Assembly (NCBI GenBank): GCA_012839605.1
Contig: DUNA01000064.1
Span: 1-64,000 of the forward strand
Direction: 5' to 3'
DNA length: 64,000 bases
Source of the DNA: Bacteroidales bacterium
Lineage (GTDB): Bacteria; Bacteroidota; Bacteroidia; Bacteroidales; UBA932
Under the pieces are notes generated by a model. That model searched no databases. It was not told where the DNA came from and was given only the letters and a program-made list of their open reading frames with translations. Shown one piece after another: positions 32,874 through 41,133 of this stretch; position 1 is the first letter of the stretch, and every line of letters begins with the position of its first letter. The translations under genes and the position numbers were made by a program.

Positions 32874-33575
32874 ATGAAAAAATTGATCGTTGCCATAGAC
32901 GGGCACTCTTCCACAGGCAAAAGCACTTTTGCCAAAGCTATAGCCAAAGAGTTGGACTACACCTACCTTGATTCGGGTGCTCTGTACAGGGCTGTAACCT
33001 TGTATGCGCTGGAACAAGGACTCTTCCATGAAAACGGAGAGCCTGTAACGGAACAGCTTACAAAAAAATTATCCCACATCAAGCTTGCTTTTCACAAAGA
33101 CCCCCAAACAGGTGAAAACCATACCTTCTTGAACGGCGTAGATGTGGAACAAGAAATCAGAAGCCCCAGAGTAACGGCCAAGGTAAGTCCCGTTTCCGTC
33201 ATTCCCCAAGTAAGGGAGCATGTTGACAAACACCTGCGCCAATGGGGAGAAGCAAAAGGAGTGGTTATGGATGGCCGAGACATAGGCACGGCGGTATTTC
33301 CACAAGCAGAGCTAAAAATCTTCATGACGGCTCCGGCAGAAATTCGTGCTCAAAGAAGACTTGCCGAGTGGCATGAAAAAGGGAAAAATGCCACTTTTGA
33401 TGAAGTGTTGGAAAACATCCGCCAACGGGATCACATAGATTCCACAAGAGCTGTAAACCCTCTGAAACAAGCACCGGATGCCCTGCTGCTGGATAACGGT
33501 TCCATGACGGTGGAAGAACAAATGGATTGGTTTAAGAAAATAGTGAAAGAAAAATGGGATATCACGTTGAAATAG
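32874..33575 (+). CDS. cmk: Cytidylate kinase
   Basis: Phosphorylates CMP and dCMP. The 233-residue protein has the P-loop IDGHSSTGKSTFAKA, then YLDSGALYRAVTLYA, the nucleoside-binding VMDGRDIGTAVFPQAELK and the lid QRDHIDSTRAVNPLKQA. Length is normal. The 3' end overlaps ispH by 22 bases. Confidence 0.96.
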   Translation: MKKLIVAIDGHSSTGKSTFAKAIAKELDYTYLDSGALYRAVTLYALEQGLFHENGEPVTEQLTKKLSHIKLAFHKDPQTGENHTFLNGVDVEQEIRSPRVTAKVSPVSVIPQVREHVDKHLRQWGEAKGVVMDGRDIGTAVFPQAELKIFMTAPAEIRAQRRLAEWHEKGKNATFDEVLENIRQRDHIDSTRAVNPLKQAPDALLLDNGSMTVEEQMDWFKKIVKEKWDITLK

Positions 33576-34435
33576 ATACAAATTCCGGGTTTTGTTCCGG
33601 AGTCATCCGTGCCATACGGTGTGCAGAAGAAGCGCTTACAGGCAACAAAAAAGTATATTCTTTGGGGGCTATTGTCCACAACAATGAAGAATTACGCAGA
33701 TTGGGAAAAAAAGGATTGGAAGTAGTCACCTACAAAGACCTGGAACATTTGCCCGCCGGCTCTACCGTACTCGTACGAGCACACGGGGAACCGCCTTCTA
33801 CGTATGCGAAACTAGAAAAACACAACCTGCAATTGCTAGAATGTACATGTCCCGTAGTACTCAAATTGCAAAAGAAAATCAAACAAGAGTACGCCCGTAT
33901 CAAGCAAAAGAACGGACAAATCATCATTTTTGGCAAAAAGGGACATGCAGAAGTAGTGGGGTTGGTCGGACAAGTGGGACAAGATGCCATCGTTATTGAA
34001 ACAGAACAAGAAGTAGATACCCTCATTTTTTCAGGCGGCCCTATATCTCTGTTTTCACAAACGACAAAAGACCCGGAAGAATACAAAGCCACAGCTGAAA
34101 AATTAAAAGAATCCATGGCCACCCACGGCCTCGCTCCAGATTTACTAACTGTTTTTCACACCATTTGCGCCCAAGTAGACAGCCGCCATGAAGCATTGAC
34201 GCGTTTTGCCAAAAGCCGGTCTCTGATTCTTTTTGTAGCCGGGAAAGAAAGTTCCAACGGCAAAGTGTTGTTTCAAACATGCAAACAAGCCAATCCACGC
34301 AGTTACGCCATAGAAAAACCGGATGATATATCTCCTGACTGGTTTGAACCGGAAGACACGGTAGGTATTTGCGGAGCCACTTCCACTCCTTTTTGGCTTA
34401 TGGAACAAGTTGCAGAAACCGTTCGTAATATGTAG
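33554..34435 (+). CDS. ispH: 4-hydroxy-3-methylbut-2-enyl diphosphate reductase
   Basis: Last enzyme of the non-mevalonate isoprenoid pathway, an iron-sulfur protein. The 293-residue protein keeps the three cluster cysteines in GFCSGVIRAI, ECTCPVVLKLQ and HTICAQVDSRH. It also has the substrate-site HGEPPSTY, GKKGHAEVVG and the end GICGATSTPFWLMEQV. The ATG lies inside cmk; no later ATG keeps the first cysteine, so the overlap is real. Confidence 0.94.
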   Translation: MGYHVEIDTNSGFCSGVIRAIRCAEEALTGNKKVYSLGAIVHNNEELRRLGKKGLEVVTYKDLEHLPAGSTVLVRAHGEPPSTYAKLEKHNLQLLECTCPVVLKLQKKIKQEYARIKQKNGQIIIFGKKGHAEVVGLVGQVGQDAIVIETEQEVDTLIFSGGPISLFSQTTKDPEEYKATAEKLKESMATHGLAPDLLTVFHTICAQVDSRHEALTRFAKSRSLILFVAGKESSNGKVLFQTCKQANPRSYAIEKPDDISPDWFEPEDTVGICGATSTPFWLMEQVAETVRNM

Positions 34436-34438
34436 TCG

Positions 34439-36166
34439 ATGAAAGAAACGTATGCCCACATACTTTTCCCCCTGGCTTTGGATAGTGAATATACTTACCG
34501 CATCCCCCCGGAACTTGCCCCGGCAGCCATCCCGGGAAAACAAGTAACAGCCCCGGTAGGCAATCGCATCCAAACAGGAATCATCACGCATATTTTTGAC
34601 GCTCCACACACCCTTGACGCTCCGCACACCCGTGACACTCCGCACAGCCATGACAGTGCACCCACCCCTGACACTCCACACAGCCCTGACATAAAGGACA
34701 TCCTGAGCGTAGAAGAAAAGCTACCTGTTGTTCCGGAAAAAACACTCCGTTTCTGGCATTGGATAGCCTCCTATTACCTATGCCCCACAGGCCTGGTCGC
34801 CAAAATGGCCTCCTCCTCCTGGAAATTCAAACGCCGCGCCCCCGCTCCGGAAGAACCTTCACTGGAAGCAGCCCCGCAAGAAACCACGCAAGAAGCAGAA
34901 TCTCCTCTTCCCGGTGCTGAACTTCCGTTTTACCTCCAACTCGGCAATCGCACAGAAATCTACAAAAAGGAGATTCTGGCAGCCATTCGTGCAGGAAAAC
35001 AGTGTTTGATTTTATGCCCCGATATGGTTTCCTGCGAAGCCGTTTACAACGCCCTGTTGCCGGAACTGGAAGATCGGTTGTTTTGTTTCCACTCCAAAAG
35101 AGCGGCCAAAGAACTGGGCCGAGCCCGAAGGGAACTGTATGCAGGATACCCCTGCGCAATAGTAGGCATGCACCTGGCGCTTTTGCTGCCGTTTACCCAC
35201 CCGGAACTCATAATTGTTGAACGAGAAGAACATCCCGACCACAAAAGAACAGACGCCCTTCCATTACTTCACGGAAGAGACGCAGCCCTGATGCTGGGAC
35301 ACCTCTTTGAATCGCGTGTGATTTTGGGATCTGCCTCACCATCGCTGGAAACATTGCACAACCTCAACTTCGGCAAATACAAGATGTATACCGACATCCC
35401 GGGACTCAATCTTTCTTTCCAAGAAGTGATCGTCATCAATACGTCACTATCTTACCCGGCTGTTTCTATAACAGAACCAATCGATTTCCGTACCCAAGAA
35501 AGAATAGACCAATGCAAAGCAGAAGGCAGGGAAGTATTGCTCATCCAAGGTAATCCCTCTTTATGGGAAGAATTTTCGGAAGAAGAAAACACCACATGGT
35601 GCCGACCCTTCCAAACACACCACCACTTGAAACCAAATACCGGGTTCATCTGTTTTTTGGGCATGGATGTCTTTCTGTCCGCCAAGAATTTTCGCGCCAC
35701 AGAACAAGCTCTCCACCTGATGGCAGATATCCTCTACTGGGCCGCTGGGCAACCCACGCCCGCTACTATTTGTGTCCAAACGGCTAACGTACAACATCCT
35801 TTTTTTGAATACCTGCAAACAGGGAATATGCAAAGTACTTTTTCCTCTCTGTTGCAAGAAAGGCAAACGTTCCATTACCCGCCTTATACACGTCTGATCC
35901 ATATTACTGTAAGGCATCATAATAAAACAGTAGCTAAAGAAAAAGTCAACCTGTTGCATTCGCACCTTATAAAAGCCGACACAGGCATACGTATAGAAGG
36001 TCCGTTCGTACCCACCGTATGGCGCACCCTCCATTTCACGTACCGCCTGCAATGCACCTTACCCAAAACTTCTAAAGCTCAGGACATCAAAAACACCCTT
36101 GCCACCATCATCAAAAATACTCCCCTGGCCCCCGCCAAATACAGAGTAGATGTAGACCCCGCGTAG
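34439..36166 (+). CDS. PriA-like protein that has lost the helicase motifs
   Basis: A 575-residue relative of primosomal protein N' (PriA, normally about 730-820 residues). Recognisable parts are the N-terminal 3'-DNA-end-binding region (YAHILFPLALDSEYTYRIP), LGSASPSLETLHNL, FRATEQALHLMADI, FHYPPYTRLIHITV and the terminal YRVDVDPA. Missing or altered are the following. Walker A is reduced to LGNRTEIYKK with no GKT. The DEEH box reads VEREEH. The zinc-binding cysteine cluster is absent, and AGRAGR is replaced by LYWAAGQ. An 18-bp tandem repeat inserts DxPHxx units near residue 55. ATP-driven unwinding is therefore unlikely. The frame is open throughout, so it looks like a maintained variant, not a decayed gene. 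It may be a DNA-binding paralogue. Confidence 0.82.
   Translation: MKETYAHILFPLALDSEYTYRIPPELAPAAIPGKQVTAPVGNRIQTGIITHIFDAPHTLDAPHTRDTPHSHDSAPTPDTPHSPDIKDILSVEEKLPVVPEKTLRFWHWIASYYLCPTGLVAKMASSSWKFKRRAPAPEEPSLEAAPQETTQEAESPLPGAELPFYLQLGNRTEIYKKEILAAIRAGKQCLILCPDMVSCEAVYNALLPELEDRLFCFHSKRAAKELGRARRELYAGYPCAIVGMHLALLLPFTHPELIIVEREEHPDHKRTDALPLLHGRDAALMLGHLFESRVILGSASPSLETLHNLNFGKYKMYTDIPGLNLSFQEVIVINTSLSYPAVSITEPIDFRTQERIDQCKAEGREVLLIQGNPSLWEEFSEEENTTWCRPFQTHHHLKPNTGFICFLGMDVFLSAKNFRATEQALHLMADILYWAAGQPTPATICVQTANVQHPFFEYLQTGNMQSTFSSLLQERQTFHYPPYTRLIHITVRHHNKTVAKEKVNLLHSHLIKADTGIRIEGPFVPTVWRTLHFTYRLQCTLPKTSKAQDIKNTLATIIKNTPLAPAKYRVDVDPA
34598..34687 (+). repeat. Five 18-bp tandem repeats inside the PriA-like gene
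   Basis: Five in-frame 18-bp units encode DAPHTL, DAPHTR, DTPHSH, DSAPTP and DTPHSP, at 34598, 34616, 34634, 34652 and 34670. They form a Pro/His-rich spacer in the N-terminal domain. Unit-size steps would keep the frame, so copy number could vary between strains. Confidence 0.88.
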
Positions 36167-36279
36167 CAGGTGATGGACCCGCCATATAAGTGCATCGCAC
36201 TCAATTGCCATAGCATCATCAAAACTTCAGGCCAACTGTCAGAGGGCGGCTTTCAAGCCGACTGTCAGAGGATGGCTAT
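36167..36279. other. Gene-free stretch with a short direct repeat and hairpin
   Basis: No reading frame of note. ACTGTCAGAGG occurs twice (36235-36245 and 36261-36271). Between the copies, CGGCT-TTCA-AGCCG (36247-36260) can form a 5-bp hairpin, or 6 bp with a smaller loop. There is no T-run, so it is not a clear terminator. It leads directly into the 127-bp array. Confidence 0.6.
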
Positions 36280-36660
36280 GGAGGGTAGTAAGTAGCGAAA
36301 ATCGGGAAACGCGTTTAACATGCACATAAACAACCTGTTACGAGCTTATTCAAAATGCTTCTACTTACTACCCTCCCCTGAAATCGTCAAAATACGGCAA
36401 AACGAAGGAGGGTAGTAAGTGGTCATAAATGGCAAAAGCTTGTAACCTGCACATAATCAAAAAACTACGCATCTGTTCAAAATGTTGCTACTTACTACCC
36501 TCCCCTGAAATCGTCAAAATACCGCAAAACGAAGGAGGGTAGTAAGTGATCATAAATGGTAAACGCCTCTAACCCGCGCACAGTCAGAGCACTACGCGCT
36601 TACTCAAAATATTGCTACTTACTACCCTCCCTTAAATCACAGAAATACTGCAAAAACCAA
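36280..36660. repeat. 127-bp tandem array with 14-bp inverted arms
   Basis: Three units of exactly 127 bp (36280-36406, 36407-36533, 36534-36660). Each has the arm GGAGGGTAGTAAGT, 69 variable bases, the inverted arm ACTTACTACCCTCC and a 30-base spacer. Forward arms lie at 36280, 36407 and 36534; inverted arms at 36363, 36490 and 36617. All six arms are identical. The 30-base spacers of units 1 and 2 differ at one base, while the 69-base segments have diverged clearly. Adjacent arms across the 30-base spacer can pair into long hairpins. The array fills the gap between two convergent genes and stops 6 bases before the transglycosylase stop codon. No open frame, CRISPR structure or known element fits. 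Confidence 0.93.
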
Positions 36661-36666
36661 GAAGGC

Positions 36667-38463
36667 CTACAGCTTACGGATTTTTAATTTCTGGCCGGGG
36701 TAGATTCTGGTGTTGTTGCCCATACCGTTTAAAGAGCGGATGCCTTGAACGGTCAGGCCCAATTTGTTGGCAATATCCCACAAGCTGTCTCCGGATTTTA
36801 CTGTGTAGTATTCAAAATTGCCGTCGTGGGATGTGGAAATGGTGGCGGAGGTATATATTTTCAACGTGCCGCCGGCATAGATGGTGCTGCCTCTCATGTT
36901 GTTCCAGGAACGGATGTTGGCTGCGCTGACTTTGTATTTTTCTGCTATTCCGCCAAGCGTTTCACCTTTTTGTACTTTGTGCGTAATCAAGTTGCCTTTA
37001 GGCTGAGCGGCCGAGGCGGTTGCGGACGAACCGGACGAAGCCGAACGAGCTGCCGGAGCTGCCGCACGGTTTGTATAGATAATCAGTCGTTGGTTGGGGA
37101 CGATTCTATCTGAACGAAGGCCGTTCCAATATTTGATATCGGCAATTCTGGCACCGTATCTATAGGCTATGTGGCTGAGCGTTTCTCCCGAGCGTACTCG
37201 GTGCGTGATTTGCGTATCGGAAGCCGTTGCACGCGTGTTCAATATGAGCGGGCTAAAGTAGACGCTGTCTTTGTACGCATATATGGTATCTTGCATAGCA
37301 GCAAAATCACCGCTGTATTCAAAAGGAATGCGCAATAAATACGGACGTTCCACACCGGGGATCACGTCTTTCGTGTACTGCGGATTCAAATCTCTCAACT
37401 GGTCAATAGAAATATCAATCAAAGAAGTGACTTGCTCAAAATGCAACATTTTGTTGATTTCAAACGTGTCTACATGTGCCGGCATTTCAACGGGCAAAGG
37501 CCTTATCTGGTGTTCCGCATAGTAGCGCATAGTATATAACGCAGCTACAAAAGCAGGTACGTATCCGCGTGTCTCTCTGGGCAGGAAAGGATAAATGTCC
37601 CAAAACTCTTTTGAGCCTCCGGCTCTGCGAATGGCTTTGTTGACATTGCCGGCTCCGCAATTGTAAGAAGCTATAGCCAATACCCAATCTCCAAAGATCC
37701 TATACGAATCCATCAAATACCGTGCAGCCGCATCTCCTGAAACCCACGGATCCAATCGCTCGTCTACGTACGAATTGATAGTCAGGTTGTAGTTCAATGC
37801 CGTCCGGTACATAAACTGCCACATACCTGTGGCTCGAGCTCTTGAGACAGCTCTGGGGTTCAACGCAGATTCTATGACTGCCATGGCTTTTAACTCCACG
37901 GGCATATCGTATGCGTTGAAGATTTCTTCAAAAAAGGGCATGTAATACTGCGCCAAGCCCAATATGGTAGGAATGCGATCGGGCATTTTACTCGTATAGT
38001 GGATGATGTGGTTCTTGACTATGTTGTTGTAGGGAAGCTTGATGAAAGAGTTCATCCTCTTGAGCCTTTCTATGTACACAGAATCCGGTATACTAGAAGC
38101 CAAAACAACCGTATCCAACGTTTCCAAAGTCATGATGGAAGCCATCTGGTTCAACTGGTTTTGGTAGTAATACAAGCTCAACCTTTGCTCTGTACTCAAG
38201 GAATCGTCTCTCAGGTCCGGTATTTCATCCACTTGATCCAAGTCAAACCCTCCTTCGTTTATTTCTTCTTCCAAAAAGAGAGAATCTGTGGCGGGCAATT
38301 TTGCAAAACTCAACACTCTATGAAGAGAATCAGTCAATTGCAGCAAGGAGTCTACTTTTTTTGTCAATTGTTTTTTTGTGGGTTTTCTTAGAATCTGCCC
38401 CTGTAAAACTACGGGTGACAAAAGCAAGAACAAGAAAAGAAAACGAATACATCTGTGTTTCAT
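36667..38463 (-). CDS. Membrane-bound lytic murein transglycosylase D type, with three LysM domains
   Basis: Cleaves peptidoglycan glycan strands. The 598-residue protein has a signal peptide (about 1-22, MKHRCIRFLFLFLLLSPVVLQG) and a helical N-terminal region. The SLT domain has the catalytic Glu in AVIESALNPRAVSRARATGMWQFM, then AIASYNCGAGNVNKAIRRAGG. Three LysM peptidoglycan-binding repeats follow (about 440-485, 500-545 and 553-598), with a Ser/Ala linker between the first two. The start at 38463 is chosen for its signal peptide; the longer frame adds 25 residues without a signal. It lies 16 bases after the DUF5683 gene and probably shares its transcript. Confidence 0.93.
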   Translation of the reverse strand: MKHRCIRFLFLFLLLSPVVLQGQILRKPTKKQLTKKVDSLLQLTDSLHRVLSFAKLPATDSLFLEEEINEGGFDLDQVDEIPDLRDDSLSTEQRLSLYYYQNQLNQMASIMTLETLDTVVLASSIPDSVYIERLKRMNSFIKLPYNNIVKNHIIHYTSKMPDRIPTILGLAQYYMPFFEEIFNAYDMPVELKAMAVIESALNPRAVSRARATGMWQFMYRTALNYNLTINSYVDERLDPWVSGDAAARYLMDSYRIFGDWVLAIASYNCGAGNVNKAIRRAGGSKEFWDIYPFLPRETRGYVPAFVAALYTMRYYAEHQIRPLPVEMPAHVDTFEINKMLHFEQVTSLIDISIDQLRDLNPQYTKDVIPGVERPYLLRIPFEYSGDFAAMQDTIYAYKDSVYFSPLILNTRATASDTQITHRVRSGETLSHIAYRYGARIADIKYWNGLRSDRIVPNQRLIIYTNRAAAPAARSASSGSSATASAAQPKGNLITHKVQKGETLGGIAEKYKVSAANIRSWNNMRGSTIYAGGTLKIYTSATISTSHDGNFEYYTVKSGDSLWDIANKLGLTVQGIRSLNGMGNNTRIYPGQKLKIRKL

Positions 38464-38479
38464 AAATGCGGAACGGTTG

Positions 38480-39364
38480 TTAAAAAGTAAGTCGTATATA
38501 TACGCCCGCTCCCGGCAAGTCCATGCCGGAATAGGCAATGTGATGCATCAACCCCGGCTGTATCTGCAGGGAAAGGTCATCACTTATGTCAAAATCTTGA
38601 AAATGAGCAAACACATTGGCATCTATGATATTCAATGCGTAAACCAGGACTGTTGCTATGATGGAGTAGTCCCTAAAGCGGCGGAACGTGTCGCGGTACC
38701 ATTTGATATCTTCTACAGACATCCAACCATCGTATTCAGACGGCTGGGCCATAGCGTGGTTGTACATGGTTTTGTAGCGCTTATACTGCAAAGCATTGTA
38801 TTGCCAGAAATATCCGCTGGCCATAAAACCGCCGTAAATGATGGGCAATTTCCAATAGTCCCTGTTGTAGACTTGTCCCAGTCCCGGCAAAAGAGCGGAA
38901 TACAAAGTAGCACGTGCCGGAAACACCGGCCCTTCAAATTTGAATTGTACCACCCCGTCTAGAAGACTTCCCCAATAAAACAGTCCGGCTCCCACGTAAG
39001 ACAACGTGCTGTACAACGCATACGCCCGGTCTTCCGTTTCTTTAAATTTGCGATCAAATTGATACCCCATAGCTATTCCCGTTCCTATACCGGCGTACAC
39101 TACAGGAATTTTCCAATAGTCGCGATTGTACGCTTGTGCATACCCCGGCAAAACTACGGCACCTGAGAAAACCCTAGCCAATTTGAGCGTGTCTTTTCCT
39201 GCCAAAGCCGTAAAATACGTACGCAATTTGAAAGCGTCCTTTGCTTGTACCGTAGTGTCTTCACGAGAACGGTCTCTTCCCTCACCCATATCAACGTCAA
39301 ACTGCCCGTACAATGCAGGGGCAGTAAACAGTAGAAACAAAAGGGGTATGAGAATACGCTTCAC
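38480..39364 (-). CDS. DUF5683 membrane/exported protein
   Basis: A 294-residue protein with a signal peptide from a GTG start (KRILIPLLFLLFTAPALYG). This choice leaves 14 bases to the parB stop and removes a 25-residue extension that would lie inside parB. It contains an internal duplication, VVLPGYAQAYNRDYWKIPVVYAG and ALLPGLGQVYNRDYWKLPIIYGG. This is the conserved unit of DUF5683, a Bacteroidota envelope family often beside parAB and mltD. Function is unknown. Confidence 0.85.
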   Translation of the reverse strand: MKRILIPLLFLLFTAPALYGQFDVDMGEGRDRSREDTTVQAKDAFKLRTYFTALAGKDTLKLARVFSGAVVLPGYAQAYNRDYWKIPVVYAGIGTGIAMGYQFDRKFKETEDRAYALYSTLSYVGAGLFYWGSLLDGVVQFKFEGPVFPARATLYSALLPGLGQVYNRDYWKLPIIYGGFMASGYFWQYNALQYKRYKTMYNHAMAQPSEYDGWMSVEDIKWYRDTFRRFRDYSIIATVLVYALNIIDANVFAHFQDFDISDDLSLQIQPGLMHHIAYSGMDLPGAGVYIRLTF

Positions 39365-39378
39365 AAATTTTGAACCGG

Positions 39379-40278
39379 CTATATGTTTTTTTTCTCCAAC
39401 GCTTCCAAGAACGCTTCCATTTCCCGATCGCTGGAACAATGGATGGTGAACACACCTTCTCCTTTGGTGTTTCTTTTCACACTGATGTTGTGGTTGAAGT
39501 ACCTTCCTATTTTTTCCAACACCCGGTAGTAGACATCAGGCAATTCCTCGATTTCCTTGGCTTCTACTTGTTTTTTTGGCTTGCCGGCAATTCGTACCAT
39601 TTCTTCAACCTGTCTGACCGACAATTCCTTTTCAACAATTTTTCCTGCAAGCTCCAAGCGTCCCGCTTCATCTTCTATAGCCAACAAAGCTCTGGCATGT
39701 CCCATGGACAAGGCTCCCGCTCTTATAAGAACTTGTATCTGAGCCGGTAGCTGTATGAGTCTTAGATAATTGGCTACCGTGGCCCGTTTCTTTCCCACTC
39801 TGTCTGCCAATTGCTCTTGAGTCAACGCACATTCTTCTATCAGTCGTTGAAAGCCAAAAGCAATTTCCATGGCGTCTAAGTTCTCACGCTGGATGTTTTC
39901 CACAAGAGCCATTTCCAATAAGGCTCCGTCTTCTACTTGTCGTACATAAGCAGGTATTTGCGTCAACCCGGCCATACCTGCTGCCCTAAGCCTTCTTTCT
40001 CCGCTGACCAACTGGTATCTTCCGTCGGGCATTTTGCGGAGCGTCACGGGTTGGATCAACCCCAACGTTTTGATAGAAGCAGCCAATTCCGCCAACAGTT
40101 CTTCATTGAACTCCTTACGCGGTTGTTCCGGATTTACATCAATCAGACTTGTATCTACTAAGGATGTACCTTCCATTTGCGGAAGGACTACAGGAGTTCT
40201 GGGCTTCCAGTCTCCCAATGAAGGCGATTCAGATATAAGGGCTCCCAGCCCTTTACCTAAAGCCGGTTTCTTACTCAT
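39379..40278 (-). CDS. parB: Chromosome partitioning protein ParB
   Basis: A 299-residue DNA-binding CTPase of chromosome segregation. It starts KKPALGKGLGALIS and has the box SLIDVNPEQPRKEFNEELLAELAASIK. The CTP-binding GERRLRAAGMAGL and ENIQRENLDAMEIAFGFQRLIEE follow, then the helix-turn-helix LTQEQLADRVGKKRATVANYLRLIQL and a C-terminal dimer domain. It overlaps parA by 8 bases. I found no convincing parS site in the window. Confidence 0.96.
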   Translation of the reverse strand: MSKKPALGKGLGALISESPSLGDWKPRTPVVLPQMEGTSLVDTSLIDVNPEQPRKEFNEELLAELAASIKTLGLIQPVTLRKMPDGRYQLVSGERRLRAAGMAGLTQIPAYVRQVEDGALLEMALVENIQRENLDAMEIAFGFQRLIEECALTQEQLADRVGKKRATVANYLRLIQLPAQIQVLIRAGALSMGHARALLAIEDEAGRLELAGKIVEKELSVRQVEEMVRIAGKPKKQVEAKEIEELPDVYYRVLEKIGRYFNHNISVKRNTKGEGVFTIHCSSDREMEAFLEALEKKNI

Positions 40279-41044
40279 GTTGATTTTTCTTTAAAAATTC
40301 CCTGGCCAGATTCAAATAATTGTTGCTTCCCACAGAAGCGGCGTCGTACAATATAACGGGTTTCCCGTGAGACGGAGATTCACTCAAACGCACGTTCCTT
40401 TGGATGACTGTTTTGAAAACCATCTCTCCAAAATGATGCCTTACTTCTTCTACTATCTGGTTGTGTGAACGCAAACGAACATCATACATGGTCAACAAAA
40501 ACCCTTCTATAGCCAAAGCCGGATTCAACCTGCTTTGCACTATTTTGATGGTATTTAGCAATTTTCCCAATCCCTCTAAAGAAAAGAATTCGCATTGTAC
40601 GGGAATGATTATGGAATCTGCAGCCGTTAGGGCATTTACTGTTATCAACCCCAAAGAAGGGGAACAATCAATAAAAATATAATCAAAATGGTGGCGGATG
40701 GTGTCCAGTTTCTGCTTCAGAACCTTTTCTCTCTCCGGTACGGAAAGCAATTCAATTTCCGCCCCCACCAAATCTATATGGGAAGGTATCAGTTTCAATC
40801 CTTCAATCTCTGTTTGAATGACCGTATTTTCAATAGGAGTTTTGCCAATAAGACAATCGTACAAGTTGTCGCCACTACTTGCATTGGGGTCAAAACAGAG
40901 CCCGGACGTAGTGTTTGCTTGCGGATCTGCATCTATTAGCAGAACGTTTTTTTCCATAACGGCCAAAGACGCCGCCAGGTTGATGGCAGTTGTCGTTTTT
41001 CCTACTCCTCCCTTCTGATTTGCGATAGCAATTACCTTACCCAT
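40271..41044 (-). CDS. parA: Chromosome partitioning ATPase ParA/Soj
   Basis: A 257-residue deviant Walker A ATPase: IAIANQKGGVGKTTTAINLAASLA with the signature Lys, LLIDADPQANTTSGL, and FIDCSPSLGLITVNAL. The start at 41044 (MGKVIAIANQ) is preferred because the longer frame adds 24 residues not seen in the family. It is transcribed before parB. A TATATTTG box lies 27 bases upstream. Confidence 0.96.
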   Translation of the reverse strand: MGKVIAIANQKGGVGKTTTAINLAASLAVMEKNVLLIDADPQANTTSGLCFDPNASSGDNLYDCLIGKTPIENTVIQTEIEGLKLIPSHIDLVGAEIELLSVPEREKVLKQKLDTIRHHFDYIFIDCSPSLGLITVNALTAADSIIIPVQCEFFSLEGLGKLLNTIKIVQSRLNPALAIEGFLLTMYDVRLRSHNQIVEEVRHHFGEMVFKTVIQRNVRLSESPSHGKPVILYDAASVGSNNYLNLAREFLKKNQHE

Positions 41045-41071
41045 GAGTTGTTTATTTTCGTTTAAGTCTGG

Positions 41072-41079
41072 CAAATATA
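41072..41079 (-). promoter_or_regulatory. -7 box of parAB
   Basis: The minus strand reads TATATTTG, 27 bases before the parA ATG. No TTTG at the proper -33 spacing is visible. Confidence 0.4.
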
Positions 41080-41133
41080 CATTAAATACCACAAATATTC
41101 TTAATTTTGAGCGCACAACTGAAAATAGGCAGC

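Noticed and set aside
36280-36660. CRISPR array or integron attC sites
   Set aside because: The units are 127 bp with inverted arms and related, not unique, spacers. No cas genes or RYYYAAC/GTTRRRY core sites are present.
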